Shown: in pieces, positions 18,646 to 26,140 of the stretch | Layout of the letters: each line of letters opens with the position of its first letter | Numbering within the stretch: the stretch's first letter is position 1 | Origin: an uncultured Collinsella sp. | Lineage (GTDB): Bacteria; Actinomycetota; Coriobacteriia; Coriobacteriales; Coriobacteriaceae | Assembly: GCA_902493145.1 (NCBI GenBank) | Contig: CABUOA010000007.1 | Span: 13,858-77,857 of the forward strand | DNA: 64,000 bases | Reading direction: 5' to 3' | The notes under the pieces: model-generated | Seen by the model: the letters and a program-made list of their open reading frames with translations, nothing else | Databases searched by the model: none | What the model was told of the DNA's origin: nothing | Position numbers and translations under genes: made by a program

Positions 18646-20478
18646 ATGGCTCGACTGCACGTAATGGAACGCAGCCACGCTCAGGCCGTCATGGACGACC
18701 TGCACGATGCGCTCGGACGTCGTCTGGCGGTGAGTTCGCTCGCCCCGTGCCCCGTTGAGTTTACGGCAGCGCTCGTCAATCTGTGCTCCACCCAGAGCTG
18801 CGGCAAGTGCACGCCCTGCCGCGTGGGCCTGAGCGCGCTGAGCGACCTGCTCGCCGATGTGCTCGAGGGCCGCGCCGACGAGTCCACGCTCAACTTGATT
18901 GAGCGCACCGCCCGCACCATCTACCTTTCGAGCGACTGCGCCATCGGCTACGAAGCTGGCGCCATGGCACTCACGGCCATTCGCGGCTTCCGCGACGATT
19001 TTGAGCACCACATTCGCGAGCACTCCTGCGGCTTTGACCGCGAGGCCCGCGTCCCGTGCGTTTCGGGCTGCCCGGCGCACGTCGACATTCCCGGGTACAT
19101 TTCGCTGGTCGAGGCCGGCCGCTATGCCGACGCCGTCAAGGTCATCCGCAAGAACAATCCGCTGCCGCTCGTCTGCGGCCTGGTGTGCGAGCATCCCTGC
19201 GAGATGCACTGCCGCCGTGGCATGGTCGACGACCCCATGAACATCCTCGCCCTCAAGCGTTTTGCCGTTGAGCATAGCGACCTCAACGACCACAAGCCGA
19301 ATGTGGTGGACAACACCGGGAAGCGCGTCGCCGTGATCGGCGGCGGCCCGGCCGGTCTTTCTTGCGCTTACTACCTGGCCGTGATGGGCCACAAGGTGAC
19401 CATCTTGGAGCAGCGCCACCACCTGGGCGGCATGCTGCGCTACGGCATCCCCAGCTATCGTCTGCCGCGCGAGCGCCTGCAGGCCGAGATCGACTGGATC
19501 TTGAGCGCCGGCATCGACGTGGAGCTCGACCACTCCGTCAACGGCGAGGAGCTTGCCCGTCTGCGCGACGAGGTCGATGCCGTCTACCTGGCCATTGGCG
19601 CCCACAGCGATAAGAAGCTCGGCCTTCCGGGCGAAGAGGCTCCCGGCGTGGAGTCGGCCGTCAAGATGCTGCGCGCCATCGGCGATGACGAGCTGCCCGA
19701 CCTGAGCGGCCAGCGCGTGTGCGTCATCGGCGGCGGTAACGTGGCCATGGACGTGGCGCGCTCCGCCGTGCGCTGCGGTGCCGAAAAGGTGAGCATCGTC
19801 TACCGCCGTCGCATCTGCGACATGACGGCCCAGGACGCCGAGATCGCCGGCGCCCAGGCCGAGGGCTGCGAGGTGCTGGAGTTGACCGCCCCGCTCGCTA
19901 TCGAGACGGGCGAGGAAGGTCGCGTGAGTGGCCTGCGCGTGCAGCCGCAGATTATCGGCGAGCCCCGTCGTGGGCGTCCGGCCCCGCGTGCCGCCGCCAC
20001 GCCCGAGCGCGTCATTCCCTGCGAGCGCGTGTTTGTGGCCATTGGCCAGGACATCGATTCCAAGCCGTTTGAGGACATGGGCATCGCTTGTAAGTGGGGC
20101 TGCGTGGTCACCGATTCGGATGGCGCCGTGCCCAACTTCGATGGCCTCTTTAGCGGCGGTGACTGCCAGACCGGTCCCGCCACCGTCATCCGTGCCATCA
20201 ACGCCGGCCGCGTGGCTTCGGCAAATATCGACCGCTACCTGGGCTTTGACCACAAGATCAAGCTCGAGGTCGAGCTGCCGACCGTCCAGTTTAAGGGCAA
20301 GCATGAGTGCGGCCGCTGCGAGCTGGGCGAGCGCGAGGCCGGCGAGCGTATTCACGATTGGGATCTGGTCGAGCAGGGTCTCACCGAGCAGGAGGCGCGC
20401 CAGGAGGCGAGCCGCTGCCTGCGTTGCGATCACTTTGGCTTTGGCGCGTTCCGCGGAGGGAGGAACCTGGAATGGTAG
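18646..20478 (+). CDS. NuoF-like/GltD-like NAD(P)H oxidoreductase subunit of the hydrogenase operon
   Basis: This 610-residue iron-sulfur flavoprotein has three parts. An N-terminal module carries the NuoF-type 4Fe-4S site (CGKCTPCRVG, with a later SSDCAIG Cys). A GltD-like region follows with extra clusters (CVSGCPAHVDIP, CEHPCEMHCRRG) and two nucleotide folds, GGGPAGLSCAYY for FAD and GGGNVAMDVARS for NAD(P)H. A C-terminal Cys pair region comes last (CGRCELGE, CLRCDHFG). It probably moves electrons between NAD(P)H and the hydrogenase encoded next. The FMN and NADH site of full NuoF is absent. GAGGGG precedes ATG 18646, and the gene overlaps the hydrogenase start by 7 bp. Confidence 0.88.
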   Translation: MARLHVMERSHAQAVMDDLHDALGRRLAVSSLAPCPVEFTAALVNLCSTQSCGKCTPCRVGLSALSDLLADVLEGRADESTLNLIERTARTIYLSSDCAIGYEAGAMALTAIRGFRDDFEHHIREHSCGFDREARVPCVSGCPAHVDIPGYISLVEAGRYADAVKVIRKNNPLPLVCGLVCEHPCEMHCRRGMVDDPMNILALKRFAVEHSDLNDHKPNVVDNTGKRVAVIGGGPAGLSCAYYLAVMGHKVTILEQRHHLGGMLRYGIPSYRLPRERLQAEIDWILSAGIDVELDHSVNGEELARLRDEVDAVYLAIGAHSDKKLGLPGEEAPGVESAVKMLRAIGDDELPDLSGQRVCVIGGGNVAMDVARSAVRCGAEKVSIVYRRRICDMTAQDAEIAGAQAEGCEVLELTAPLAIETGEEGRVSGLRVQPQIIGEPRRGRPAPRAAATPERVIPCERVFVAIGQDIDSKPFEDMGIACKWGCVVTDSDGAVPNFDGLFSGGDCQTGPATVIRAINAGRVASANIDRYLGFDHKIKLEVELPTVQFKGKHECGRCELGEREAGERIHDWDLVEQGLTEQEARQEASRCLRCDHFGFGAFRGGRNLEW

Positions 20479-22283
20479 AGCCCAACAACACCACCGTCAG
20501 CGACAACACCGAAAACGGAGCGCATAACATGGTCAAGCTCACTATCGATAATTGCGAGGTCGTGGTTCCCGAGCACACCACGATCCTGGATGCGGCCAGG
20601 TCCGTCAGCATCCAGATTCCCACCCTGTGCTACCTGCGCGATCTAAACGAGATCGGCGGCTGCCGCGTATGCGTGGTCGAGGTTGAGGGCTGCGACCAGC
20701 TGGTTGCCGCCTGCAACAACTACGTGCTCGACGGCATGGTGGTCCACACCAACAGCCCCAAGGCCCGCGAGGCGCGTCGCACCAACGTGCAGCTGCTGCT
20801 GTCCCAGCACGATTCGCAGTGCACGAGCTGCGTGCGCAGCGGCAACTGCAACTTTCAGACCATCGCCAACGATCTGGGCATTTTCTATCTGCCGTATCAA
20901 AGGCATTTGGCGGGCGAGGGCTGGGATTTCGATTTTCCCATCATCCGCGAAAACGACAAGTGCATTAAATGCATGCGCTGCATCAAGGTGTGCGAGAGCG
21001 TGCAGGGCCTAGGGATTTGGGACCTGACCAACCGCGCCACGCATACCGCCGTGGGTACCCGCGGGCGCGCACCGATCGGCAAGACCGATTGCGTCGCGTG
21101 CGGCCAGTGCATTACACATTGTCCGACGGGCGCCCTGCGCGAGCGCGACGATACCGAGACCGTGTTTGACGCGCTCGCTAATCCCGACAAGATCGTGCTG
21201 GTGCAGATCGCGCCGGCCGTGCGCAGCGCCTGGGGCGAGGAACTCGGCATATCTCGCGAGGAGGCCACCGTTGAGCGCCTGGCCTGCGCGCTGCGCCGCG
21301 TGGGCTTTGAGTACGTGTTCGACACCGATTTCTCGGCCGACCTCACCATTATGGAGGAGGGCTCCGAGCTGCTCGAGCGCCTGGGCGCCGCCGCCAAGGG
21401 CGAGGGTGACAGCCGCGGCTTGCCCATGTTTACGAGCTGCTGCCCGGGCTGGGTACGCTTTGTGAAGGCCCGCTATCCGGAGTTTGTCGACAGCCTGTCT
21501 ACGTCCAAGTCGCCGCAGCAGATGTTCGGCGCCATCGCCAAGACCTACTATGCCAAAGTGCTGGGCGTGGAGCCCGAGCGTCTGTTTGTGGTGTCCGTGA
21601 TGCCGTGCACGGCCAAGAAGGCCGAGTGCGCGCTGCCGAGCATGGTGGGCGAGGACGGCACGCCCGATGTGGACGTTGCGCTGACGGTGCGCGAGATGGT
21701 GCGCATGATCCGCGCGAGCCACGTGAGCGTGGATACGCTGGTTGAGGAGCCGCTCGATACGCCGCTGGGCTTTGGCACGGGCGCGGGTGTGATCTTTGGC
21801 GCCACGGGCGGCGTGATGGAGGCCGCCGTGCGCTCGGCCTATTACCTGGTGACGGGCAAGAACCCCGACGCCGACTTCTTTACCGATGTGCGCGGCCTGG
21901 ACGGCTGGAAGGAAGCCGTCGCCGATATCGATGGTACCAAGGTGCGCGTCGCCGTGGCGCACGGGCTGGGCAACGCTGCCCGCCTGCTCGATGCGATTCG
22001 CGACGGCCGTGCGAGCTATGACTTCGTCGAGGTCATGGCGTGCCCGGGCGGCTGCGTCGGTGGCGGCGGTCAGCCCATTCACGACGGCTGCGAGCTGGCG
22101 GCCGAGCGCGGCCAGGTGCTGTGGGGCCTGGATGCCGCTGCGGACATTCGCTTCTCGCACGAGAACCCTGATGTTCAGGCGTGCTACCGCGAGTTTTTGG
22201 GCGCGCCGCTCTCGCCGCTGGCCGAGGAGTTGCTGCATACCGATCATCACGCGTGGACGATGCCCAACGAAGGGATGTGCTAA
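20472..22283 (+). CDS. [FeFe]-hydrogenase catalytic subunit, NuoG-like N-terminus
   Basis: This 603-residue enzyme makes or consumes H2 at an H-cluster. The H-cluster signatures are TSCCPGW (near 320, Gly where Ala is usual), MPCTAKKAE (near 376) and MACPGGCVGGGGQP (near 521). The N-terminal relay has a 2Fe-2S site (GGCRVCVVEVEG), a His-Cys cluster (HDSQCTSCVRSGNC) and two 4Fe-4S sites (CIKCMRCIKVC, CVACGQCITHC). This makes it a multi-cluster group A type that takes electrons from soluble partners. ATG 20472 has GGAGG 10 nt upstream; ATG 20529 (MVKLTIDNC) is an alternative. The maturation genes hydEFG are not in this window. Confidence 0.95.
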   Translation: MVEPNNTTVSDNTENGAHNMVKLTIDNCEVVVPEHTTILDAARSVSIQIPTLCYLRDLNEIGGCRVCVVEVEGCDQLVAACNNYVLDGMVVHTNSPKAREARRTNVQLLLSQHDSQCTSCVRSGNCNFQTIANDLGIFYLPYQRHLAGEGWDFDFPIIRENDKCIKCMRCIKVCESVQGLGIWDLTNRATHTAVGTRGRAPIGKTDCVACGQCITHCPTGALRERDDTETVFDALANPDKIVLVQIAPAVRSAWGEELGISREEATVERLACALRRVGFEYVFDTDFSADLTIMEEGSELLERLGAAAKGEGDSRGLPMFTSCCPGWVRFVKARYPEFVDSLSTSKSPQQMFGAIAKTYYAKVLGVEPERLFVVSVMPCTAKKAECALPSMVGEDGTPDVDVALTVREMVRMIRASHVSVDTLVEEPLDTPLGFGTGAGVIFGATGGVMEAAVRSAYYLVTGKNPDADFFTDVRGLDGWKEAVADIDGTKVRVAVAHGLGNAARLLDAIRDGRASYDFVEVMACPGGCVGGGGQPIHDGCELAAERGQVLWGLDAAADIRFSHENPDVQACYREFLGAPLSPLAEELLHTDHHAWTMPNEGMC

Positions 22284-22285
22284 CG

Positions 22286-23341
22286 ATGCGCGCGTTTGAA
22301 TTTGAGCTTTCGCGCCGAGGGTTTGCCTCGGCGCTTGCCGCGGGCGCGCTGTCGCTTGCGCTCGCGGGCTGTGGCGGCGGGGCTGTCGGTGCCGGGTCCG
22401 CCGCGGGCTCGGCTGCCACGGACGGCGCCGGTGCTGCTGCAGGGCCGGTCGAGGTGCGCGTCGCCTCGCTCAAGGGGCCGACCTCGATTGGCCTGGTGCA
22501 GTTTATGGACCAGGCGGCGAGTGGCGAGACGGATAACGAGTTCGATTTTGCGATCAGCGCCGCGGCCGACGAGATCGTGCCCAAGGTCATTCAGGGCGAT
22601 GTCGACATTGCCCTGGTGCCCGCCAACGTGGCGAGCGTGCTCTACAACAAGACCGAGGGCGCGGTGCAGGTCATCGACATCAACACGCTGGGCGTGCTGA
22701 ACGTGGTGACGGGTAACGCGGACGTTACTTCGTTTGGTGATCTGGCGGGTCGTACCGTCTACATGACGGGCAAAGGCACCACGCCGGAGTACGTCATGAA
22801 CTACCTGCTGGAGCGCGCGGGCCTGACCAGACAGGTGACGCTCGAGTTTAAGAGCGAGCCCACCGAGGTGCTGTCGGCCCTGCTTGCCGACCCGTCCGCC
22901 GTGGGCGTGCTGCCGGAGCCGTTCAAGACAGCTGCCATCGCAAAGAGCGAGGGCAAGCTGTCGGCTCCGGTAAGCCTGACCGATGTGTGGGACGAGCTGG
23001 CAGGAGACACGGGCTCGCGCTTGCTGACGGGTGTGACCGTGGTGCGCCGCGCGTTTGCCGAGGAACATCCCGAGGCCGTGGCGGAGTTCTTGAGCTGCCA
23101 TGCGGCGAGCGTTAAGGCTGTCAATGCGGTGCCAGCAGACTGGGCGCAGGCCGTGGTCGATGCCGGCATCGTGGATAACGCCAAGATCGCCGAGAAGGCG
23201 ATTCCCGGGTGCATGCTTGTCTGCCAGACGGGCAAGGATATGAAGGCGGCACTTAGCGGGTATCTGCAGGTGCTGTCCGACGCGGACGCGAGTGCCGTGG
23301 GTGGTAAACTTCCGGCTGACGATTTCTACTACATGGAGTAG
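22286..23341 (+). CDS. ABC transporter substrate-binding lipoprotein (NMT1/SsuA-like)
   Basis: This 351-residue lipoprotein has a twin-arginine-looking start (SRRGFASALAAG) and a lipobox ending LALAGC near residue 30, then a flexible Gly/Ala/Ser linker. The mature part has the two-lobe fold of the NMT1/SsuA/TauA family (GDVDIALVPANVASVLYN, LAGRTVYMTGKGTTPEYV, VGVLPEPF). Family members bind sulfonates, nitrate, thiamine precursors or similar small molecules; the ligand here is unknown. It begins 2 bp after the hydrogenase stop and is followed 3 bp later by a fused permease-ATPase, so all four genes should be one transcript. Confidence 0.88.
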   Translation: MRAFEFELSRRGFASALAAGALSLALAGCGGGAVGAGSAAGSAATDGAGAAAGPVEVRVASLKGPTSIGLVQFMDQAASGETDNEFDFAISAAADEIVPKVIQGDVDIALVPANVASVLYNKTEGAVQVIDINTLGVLNVVTGNADVTSFGDLAGRTVYMTGKGTTPEYVMNYLLERAGLTRQVTLEFKSEPTEVLSALLADPSAVGVLPEPFKTAAIAKSEGKLSAPVSLTDVWDELAGDTGSRLLTGVTVVRRAFAEEHPEAVAEFLSCHAASVKAVNAVPADWAQAVVDAGIVDNAKIAEKAIPGCMLVCQTGKDMKAALSGYLQVLSDADASAVGGKLPADDFYYME

Positions 23342-23344
23342 CCC

Positions 23345-24721
23345 GTGCGCGCGTTTGCTCGACAAATGACAGAGCGTATGAAGGCGGCGGCGGCAGCAGG
23401 TGCCGTCGCCGCCTTTTGGCTTGCCGCGTGGATGCTGGTGGCGGCGCTGGTGGCGCAGCCGCTGATCTTGCCGGGGCCGGGTGCTGTCGTGGCGGCGTTG
23501 TTGCGGCTGGTATGCGCTGTCGGTACCTGGGCGATTTTGGCGGGCTCGGGCGTACGGATTCTGGGCGGGCTGGCTCTTGCCGCGGTATGCGGCGGTTTGT
23601 TGGCCGGGATTTCTGTACGGTCGCGGGCGTTTGCCCGCTTGGCGGCGCCGGCACTTTCGTTTGTGAAGGCGACGCCGGTTGCCTGCGTGGTGGTCCTGCT
23701 GCTCATTTGGCTGGGGTCGGCACGTGTGAGCATCGCGGCGGTCTTTTTGATGGCACTGCCGGGCGTGTATTTTTCGCTGGTCGAGGGTTTGGCACAAGTG
23801 GATAAGCCGCTGGAGCAGATGTTTCGTCTGCATGGTGTGCGGGGTTGGCGACTGTTCTTCGCCCATACCTGGCGCGAAGTCCTGCCGTTTGTGCTTTCGT
23901 GCGCCCGCGCCGTGATCGGCATGAGCTGGAAGGCCGGCGTGGCGGCGGAGTTGATTGGCATGGCGGCTGGTACCGTGGGCGAGCGCATCTATCAGGCGAA
24001 GCTGCTCATTGAGACGGCTGACCTGCTGGCGTGGACCGTGTTGGTCGTGGCGGCATCGTGGGCATGCGAGCGCGTGCTGATGTGGCTGCTGCGGGCTTCG
24101 GGTTCCGTGGCATGGCGTGTTGCCGTGCGGACGCATGGACATGGACTGCGCGGGCGTGCGGGGGCCGCGAGCGATGGCGCTTCGGCGGAGCTTGCGCTTG
24201 CCGTGGGCGATCGCGCGCCCTGGGCGCCGGCGCTGGACGGTCTGGTGCTTCGTGTGCCCACCGGCGGACGTACCTGCGTGATGGGCGCCTCGGGGGTGGG
24301 CAAGTCGACGTTGCTCGCGCTAGCGGCGGGGGAGTGCGCACCGTGCTCGATGGTGTTTCAGGATGTGCGCCTGGTAGAGGACGCTTCTGCTCTGGATAAC
24401 GTGCTGGTGTGCGCCGACGCGCGCGTGGACGCCTCGAGTGCCGCAGCCCTGTTGCGCCTGCTGGTGCCGGGGGTCGATGTACATGCACGTGTGGCCGAGC
24501 TCTCGGGCGGGCAGCGCCGTCGCGTCGAGATTGCCCGAGCCCTGCTGTGCCCAGGCGACGCGGTGATTCTGGACGAGCCCTTTACCGGTCTAGATACCGC
24601 TGCGCGCGACGCATGCGCCGAAGTCGTGCTCGACTTGCTCGACGGTCGCATGCTGTTGCTTGCCACGCACGATGCCGTCGACGCTCGGGCCCTCAATATC
24701 TCGGACATCATCACACTCTAA
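23345..24721 (+). CDS. One-chain ABC importer: permease fused to ATPase
   Basis: This 458-residue protein joins two normally separate subunits. Residues 1-255 are a SsuC/TauC-type permease with about six hydrophobic segments and the coupling loop EVLPFVLSCARAVIG. Residues 270-458 are an ABC ATPase with Walker A GASGVGKST (near 315), signature LSGGQRRRVEIARALL, Walker B AVILDEP and the switch His in ATHDAVD. The ATPase half is short (about 190 residues). GTG 23345 lies 6 nt after GGAG and 3 bp after the binding protein's stop; ATG 23366 is an alternative start. It would import the unknown ligand of that binding protein. Confidence 0.88.
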   Translation: MRAFARQMTERMKAAAAAGAVAAFWLAAWMLVAALVAQPLILPGPGAVVAALLRLVCAVGTWAILAGSGVRILGGLALAAVCGGLLAGISVRSRAFARLAAPALSFVKATPVACVVVLLLIWLGSARVSIAAVFLMALPGVYFSLVEGLAQVDKPLEQMFRLHGVRGWRLFFAHTWREVLPFVLSCARAVIGMSWKAGVAAELIGMAAGTVGERIYQAKLLIETADLLAWTVLVVAASWACERVLMWLLRASGSVAWRVAVRTHGHGLRGRAGAASDGASAELALAVGDRAPWAPALDGLVLRVPTGGRTCVMGASGVGKSTLLALAAGECAPCSMVFQDVRLVEDASALDNVLVCADARVDASSAAALLRLLVPGVDVHARVAELSGGQRRRVEIARALLCPGDAVILDEPFTGLDTAARDACAEVVLDLLDGRMLLLATHDAVDARALNISDIITL

Positions 24722-24793
24722 ATACTTATTCAGCAACAAAATGATCCGTTTTCCTCCGTCCCCAAGGGATCAGGTGTGCTATTCTATCTGCGG

Positions 24794-24822
24794 GGTAATA
24801 CTTAGGAATACCAAGTAATACC
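24794..24822. promoter_or_regulatory. Candidate operator of the RelB/DinJ-like gene
   Basis: GGTAATACTT (24794-24803) and AAGTAATACC (24813-24822) form a 10-bp inverted repeat with one mismatch around AGGAATACC, 115 bp before the antitoxin-like start. Ribbon-helix-helix antitoxins usually bind such palindromes in front of their own genes. Just upstream (24743-24773) is a TGATCC/GGATCA repeat of the CCGTCCCC family. The remaining bases of this 215-bp gap show nothing else. Confidence 0.5.
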
Positions 24823-24936
24823 AACGCCGTAGAAACAAACTCCAGATGCGGGCCAATCGGGTTGCCTTCACGGCCCGTCGCCCAGCCGCGTGGCCCGCAT
24901 CTATCCGCACCACCGTCGTTTCAAAAAGGAAGCGCC

Positions 24937-25140
24937 ATGGCAGAACACATGACCCCGGTTGTCGCGAAGGTCTTGCCCGAGGAAAAGGCGGCCTTCGCGG
25001 CGGCAACCCAGCTCGTGGGAACCACGCCGTCCAACGCCATCCGCATGTTTATCGCTGCGTTCAATCGCTGCGGCACCTTCCCGTTCGACATCTCGCCCAA
25101 CGGGGCCTTTGGCATTTCGCCCGATTCTCATCAACAATGA
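24937..25140 (+). CDS. RelB/DinJ-family antitoxin-like protein, no toxin beside it
   Basis: This 67-residue protein starts MAEHMTPVVAKVLPEEK and has the ribbon-helix-helix pattern of RelB/DinJ antitoxins (strand VVAKV, then EKAAFAAATQLVGTTPSNAIRMF). The short end NRCGTFPFDISP resembles the GxxPFxI segment of DinJ. Typical members have about 20 more residues that wrap the toxin, so it is short. AAGGA precedes the ATG. The next gene is a CPBP protease and no RelE/YafQ-like frame lies on either side, so it is an orphan or a remnant. Confidence 0.72.
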   Translation: MAEHMTPVVAKVLPEEKAAFAAATQLVGTTPSNAIRMFIAAFNRCGTFPFDISPNGAFGISPDSHQQ

Positions 25141-25153
25141 CTGTCCCAAACTG

Positions 25154-25211
25154 CCGGCACTTAGGGACGTTCCTTTTCTGCCGGCAGTTAAGGAACGTCC
25201 CCAAGTGCCGG
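25154..25211. repeat. 22-bp inverted repeat (GGGACGTTCC family)
   Basis: The arm 25154-25175 (CCGGCACTTAGGGACGTTCC and two more bases) pairs with 25190-25211 with one mismatch. A CTGCCGGCAG palindrome lies in the loop. It ends 9 bp before the ribosome-binding site of the CPBP gene, so the hairpin would sit in that gene's leader. A single-arm copy is at about 13656-13685. Confidence 0.75.
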
Positions 25212-25228
25212 GTTTTGAGGAGGTTGGC

Positions 25229-26140
25229 ATGCTCAATGCGCTGGTTTGGGCGCTTGCCTGTTTTGGTGTCGTCGCTGCCGATATTGCCCTGAGCATTGTT
25301 TTGTTCTCCGCGCTGGACATCGTGTCGGCACTGACGGGTTTCCCGATCGACAATCTCGATATTCAATGGTTTCAGGCCGCCGCTCAGACGGCGTCGTTTT
25401 TGATGGCGCTGCTGTGGTGGCGCTATCTGTGGCCCCGCTCCTTCATGGCGCGCCGGCAAGGTGAACGCCCGCTCGGCGGGGGAGCAAATGCTGCATGGAA
25501 GCGCATCGCATACGTTGTCGTGATCGGCCTATCCATGCAGGTGGTCATTAGCTACCTATGCGACGGCGTGCTATCGCTGCTGCCCGAGGTTGCGGCGGAC
25601 TATAGCGAGCTCGTCGAGGAAACAGGCTTGGGCGATACCAACCTTCTTGCCGTCCTGACCACGGTGCTTGGCGCCCCATTTTGTGAAGAGCTGCTGGTGC
25701 GCGGCATTATTTTTGAGTTTTCGCTCCGAGCGTTTAATCCGCAGTGCCGCCCACTTTGGAAGTGCCGGCGTCGTGTGAGCGCGCAGGACGGCGCCATGGT
25801 GCCCTGGGCGGCACCAAGCACGTGGGGTATCGCCGCGGCGATTGTGCTGCAGGCGGCGATCTTCGGTTTTATGCACATGAACTGGGTGCAGGGCTGCTAT
25901 GCAGGTGCCGCCGGCCTCATCTTTGGTTGGGTGCTCGTTACCACCGGAAAGCTCCGCTACACGATCCTGCTGCACTTTGCCTTTAACGCCGGGTCGTACC
26001 TGATGGGCCTGTTGTGGTTTGTGAACACACCGCTCGACGTGATAATCACGGTCACCATAGCCGGCATAATCCTCGTGGAGACGATGCGCTCACTGCGCCA
26101 CGCATGCGAGACGGGCATAGCGACAGCACCGCTGCCCTAG
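25229..26140 (+). CDS. CPBP-family intramembrane metalloprotease (CAAX/Abi type)
   Basis: This 303-residue membrane protein has about eight hydrophobic segments. The CPBP catalytic motifs are EELLVRG (Glu pair and Arg, near residue 152), FGFMHM with the zinc His, and HFAFNAGSY with the last His and Asn. Bacterial members process peptides or protect against self-bacteriocins, and some abort phage growth; which applies is unknown. GAGGAGG precedes ATG 25229, while the frame upstream runs through the inverted repeat. Its stop shares CTAG with the stop of the convergent ygiQ gene. Confidence 0.85.
   Translation: MLNALVWALACFGVVAADIALSIVLFSALDIVSALTGFPIDNLDIQWFQAAAQTASFLMALLWWRYLWPRSFMARRQGERPLGGGANAAWKRIAYVVVIGLSMQVVISYLCDGVLSLLPEVAADYSELVEETGLGDTNLLAVLTTVLGAPFCEELLVRGIIFEFSLRAFNPQCRPLWKCRRRVSAQDGAMVPWAAPSTWGIAAAIVLQAAIFGFMHMNWVQGCYAGAAGLIFGWVLVTTGKLRYTILLHFAFNAGSYLMGLLWFVNTPLDVIITVTIAGIILVETMRSLRHACETGIATAPLP

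Noticed and set aside
24846..25292. A possible toxin frame overlapping the RelB-like gene
   Set aside because: The frame runs through the antitoxin gene and an inverted repeat, has no start site of its own and shows no RelE/YafQ pattern.
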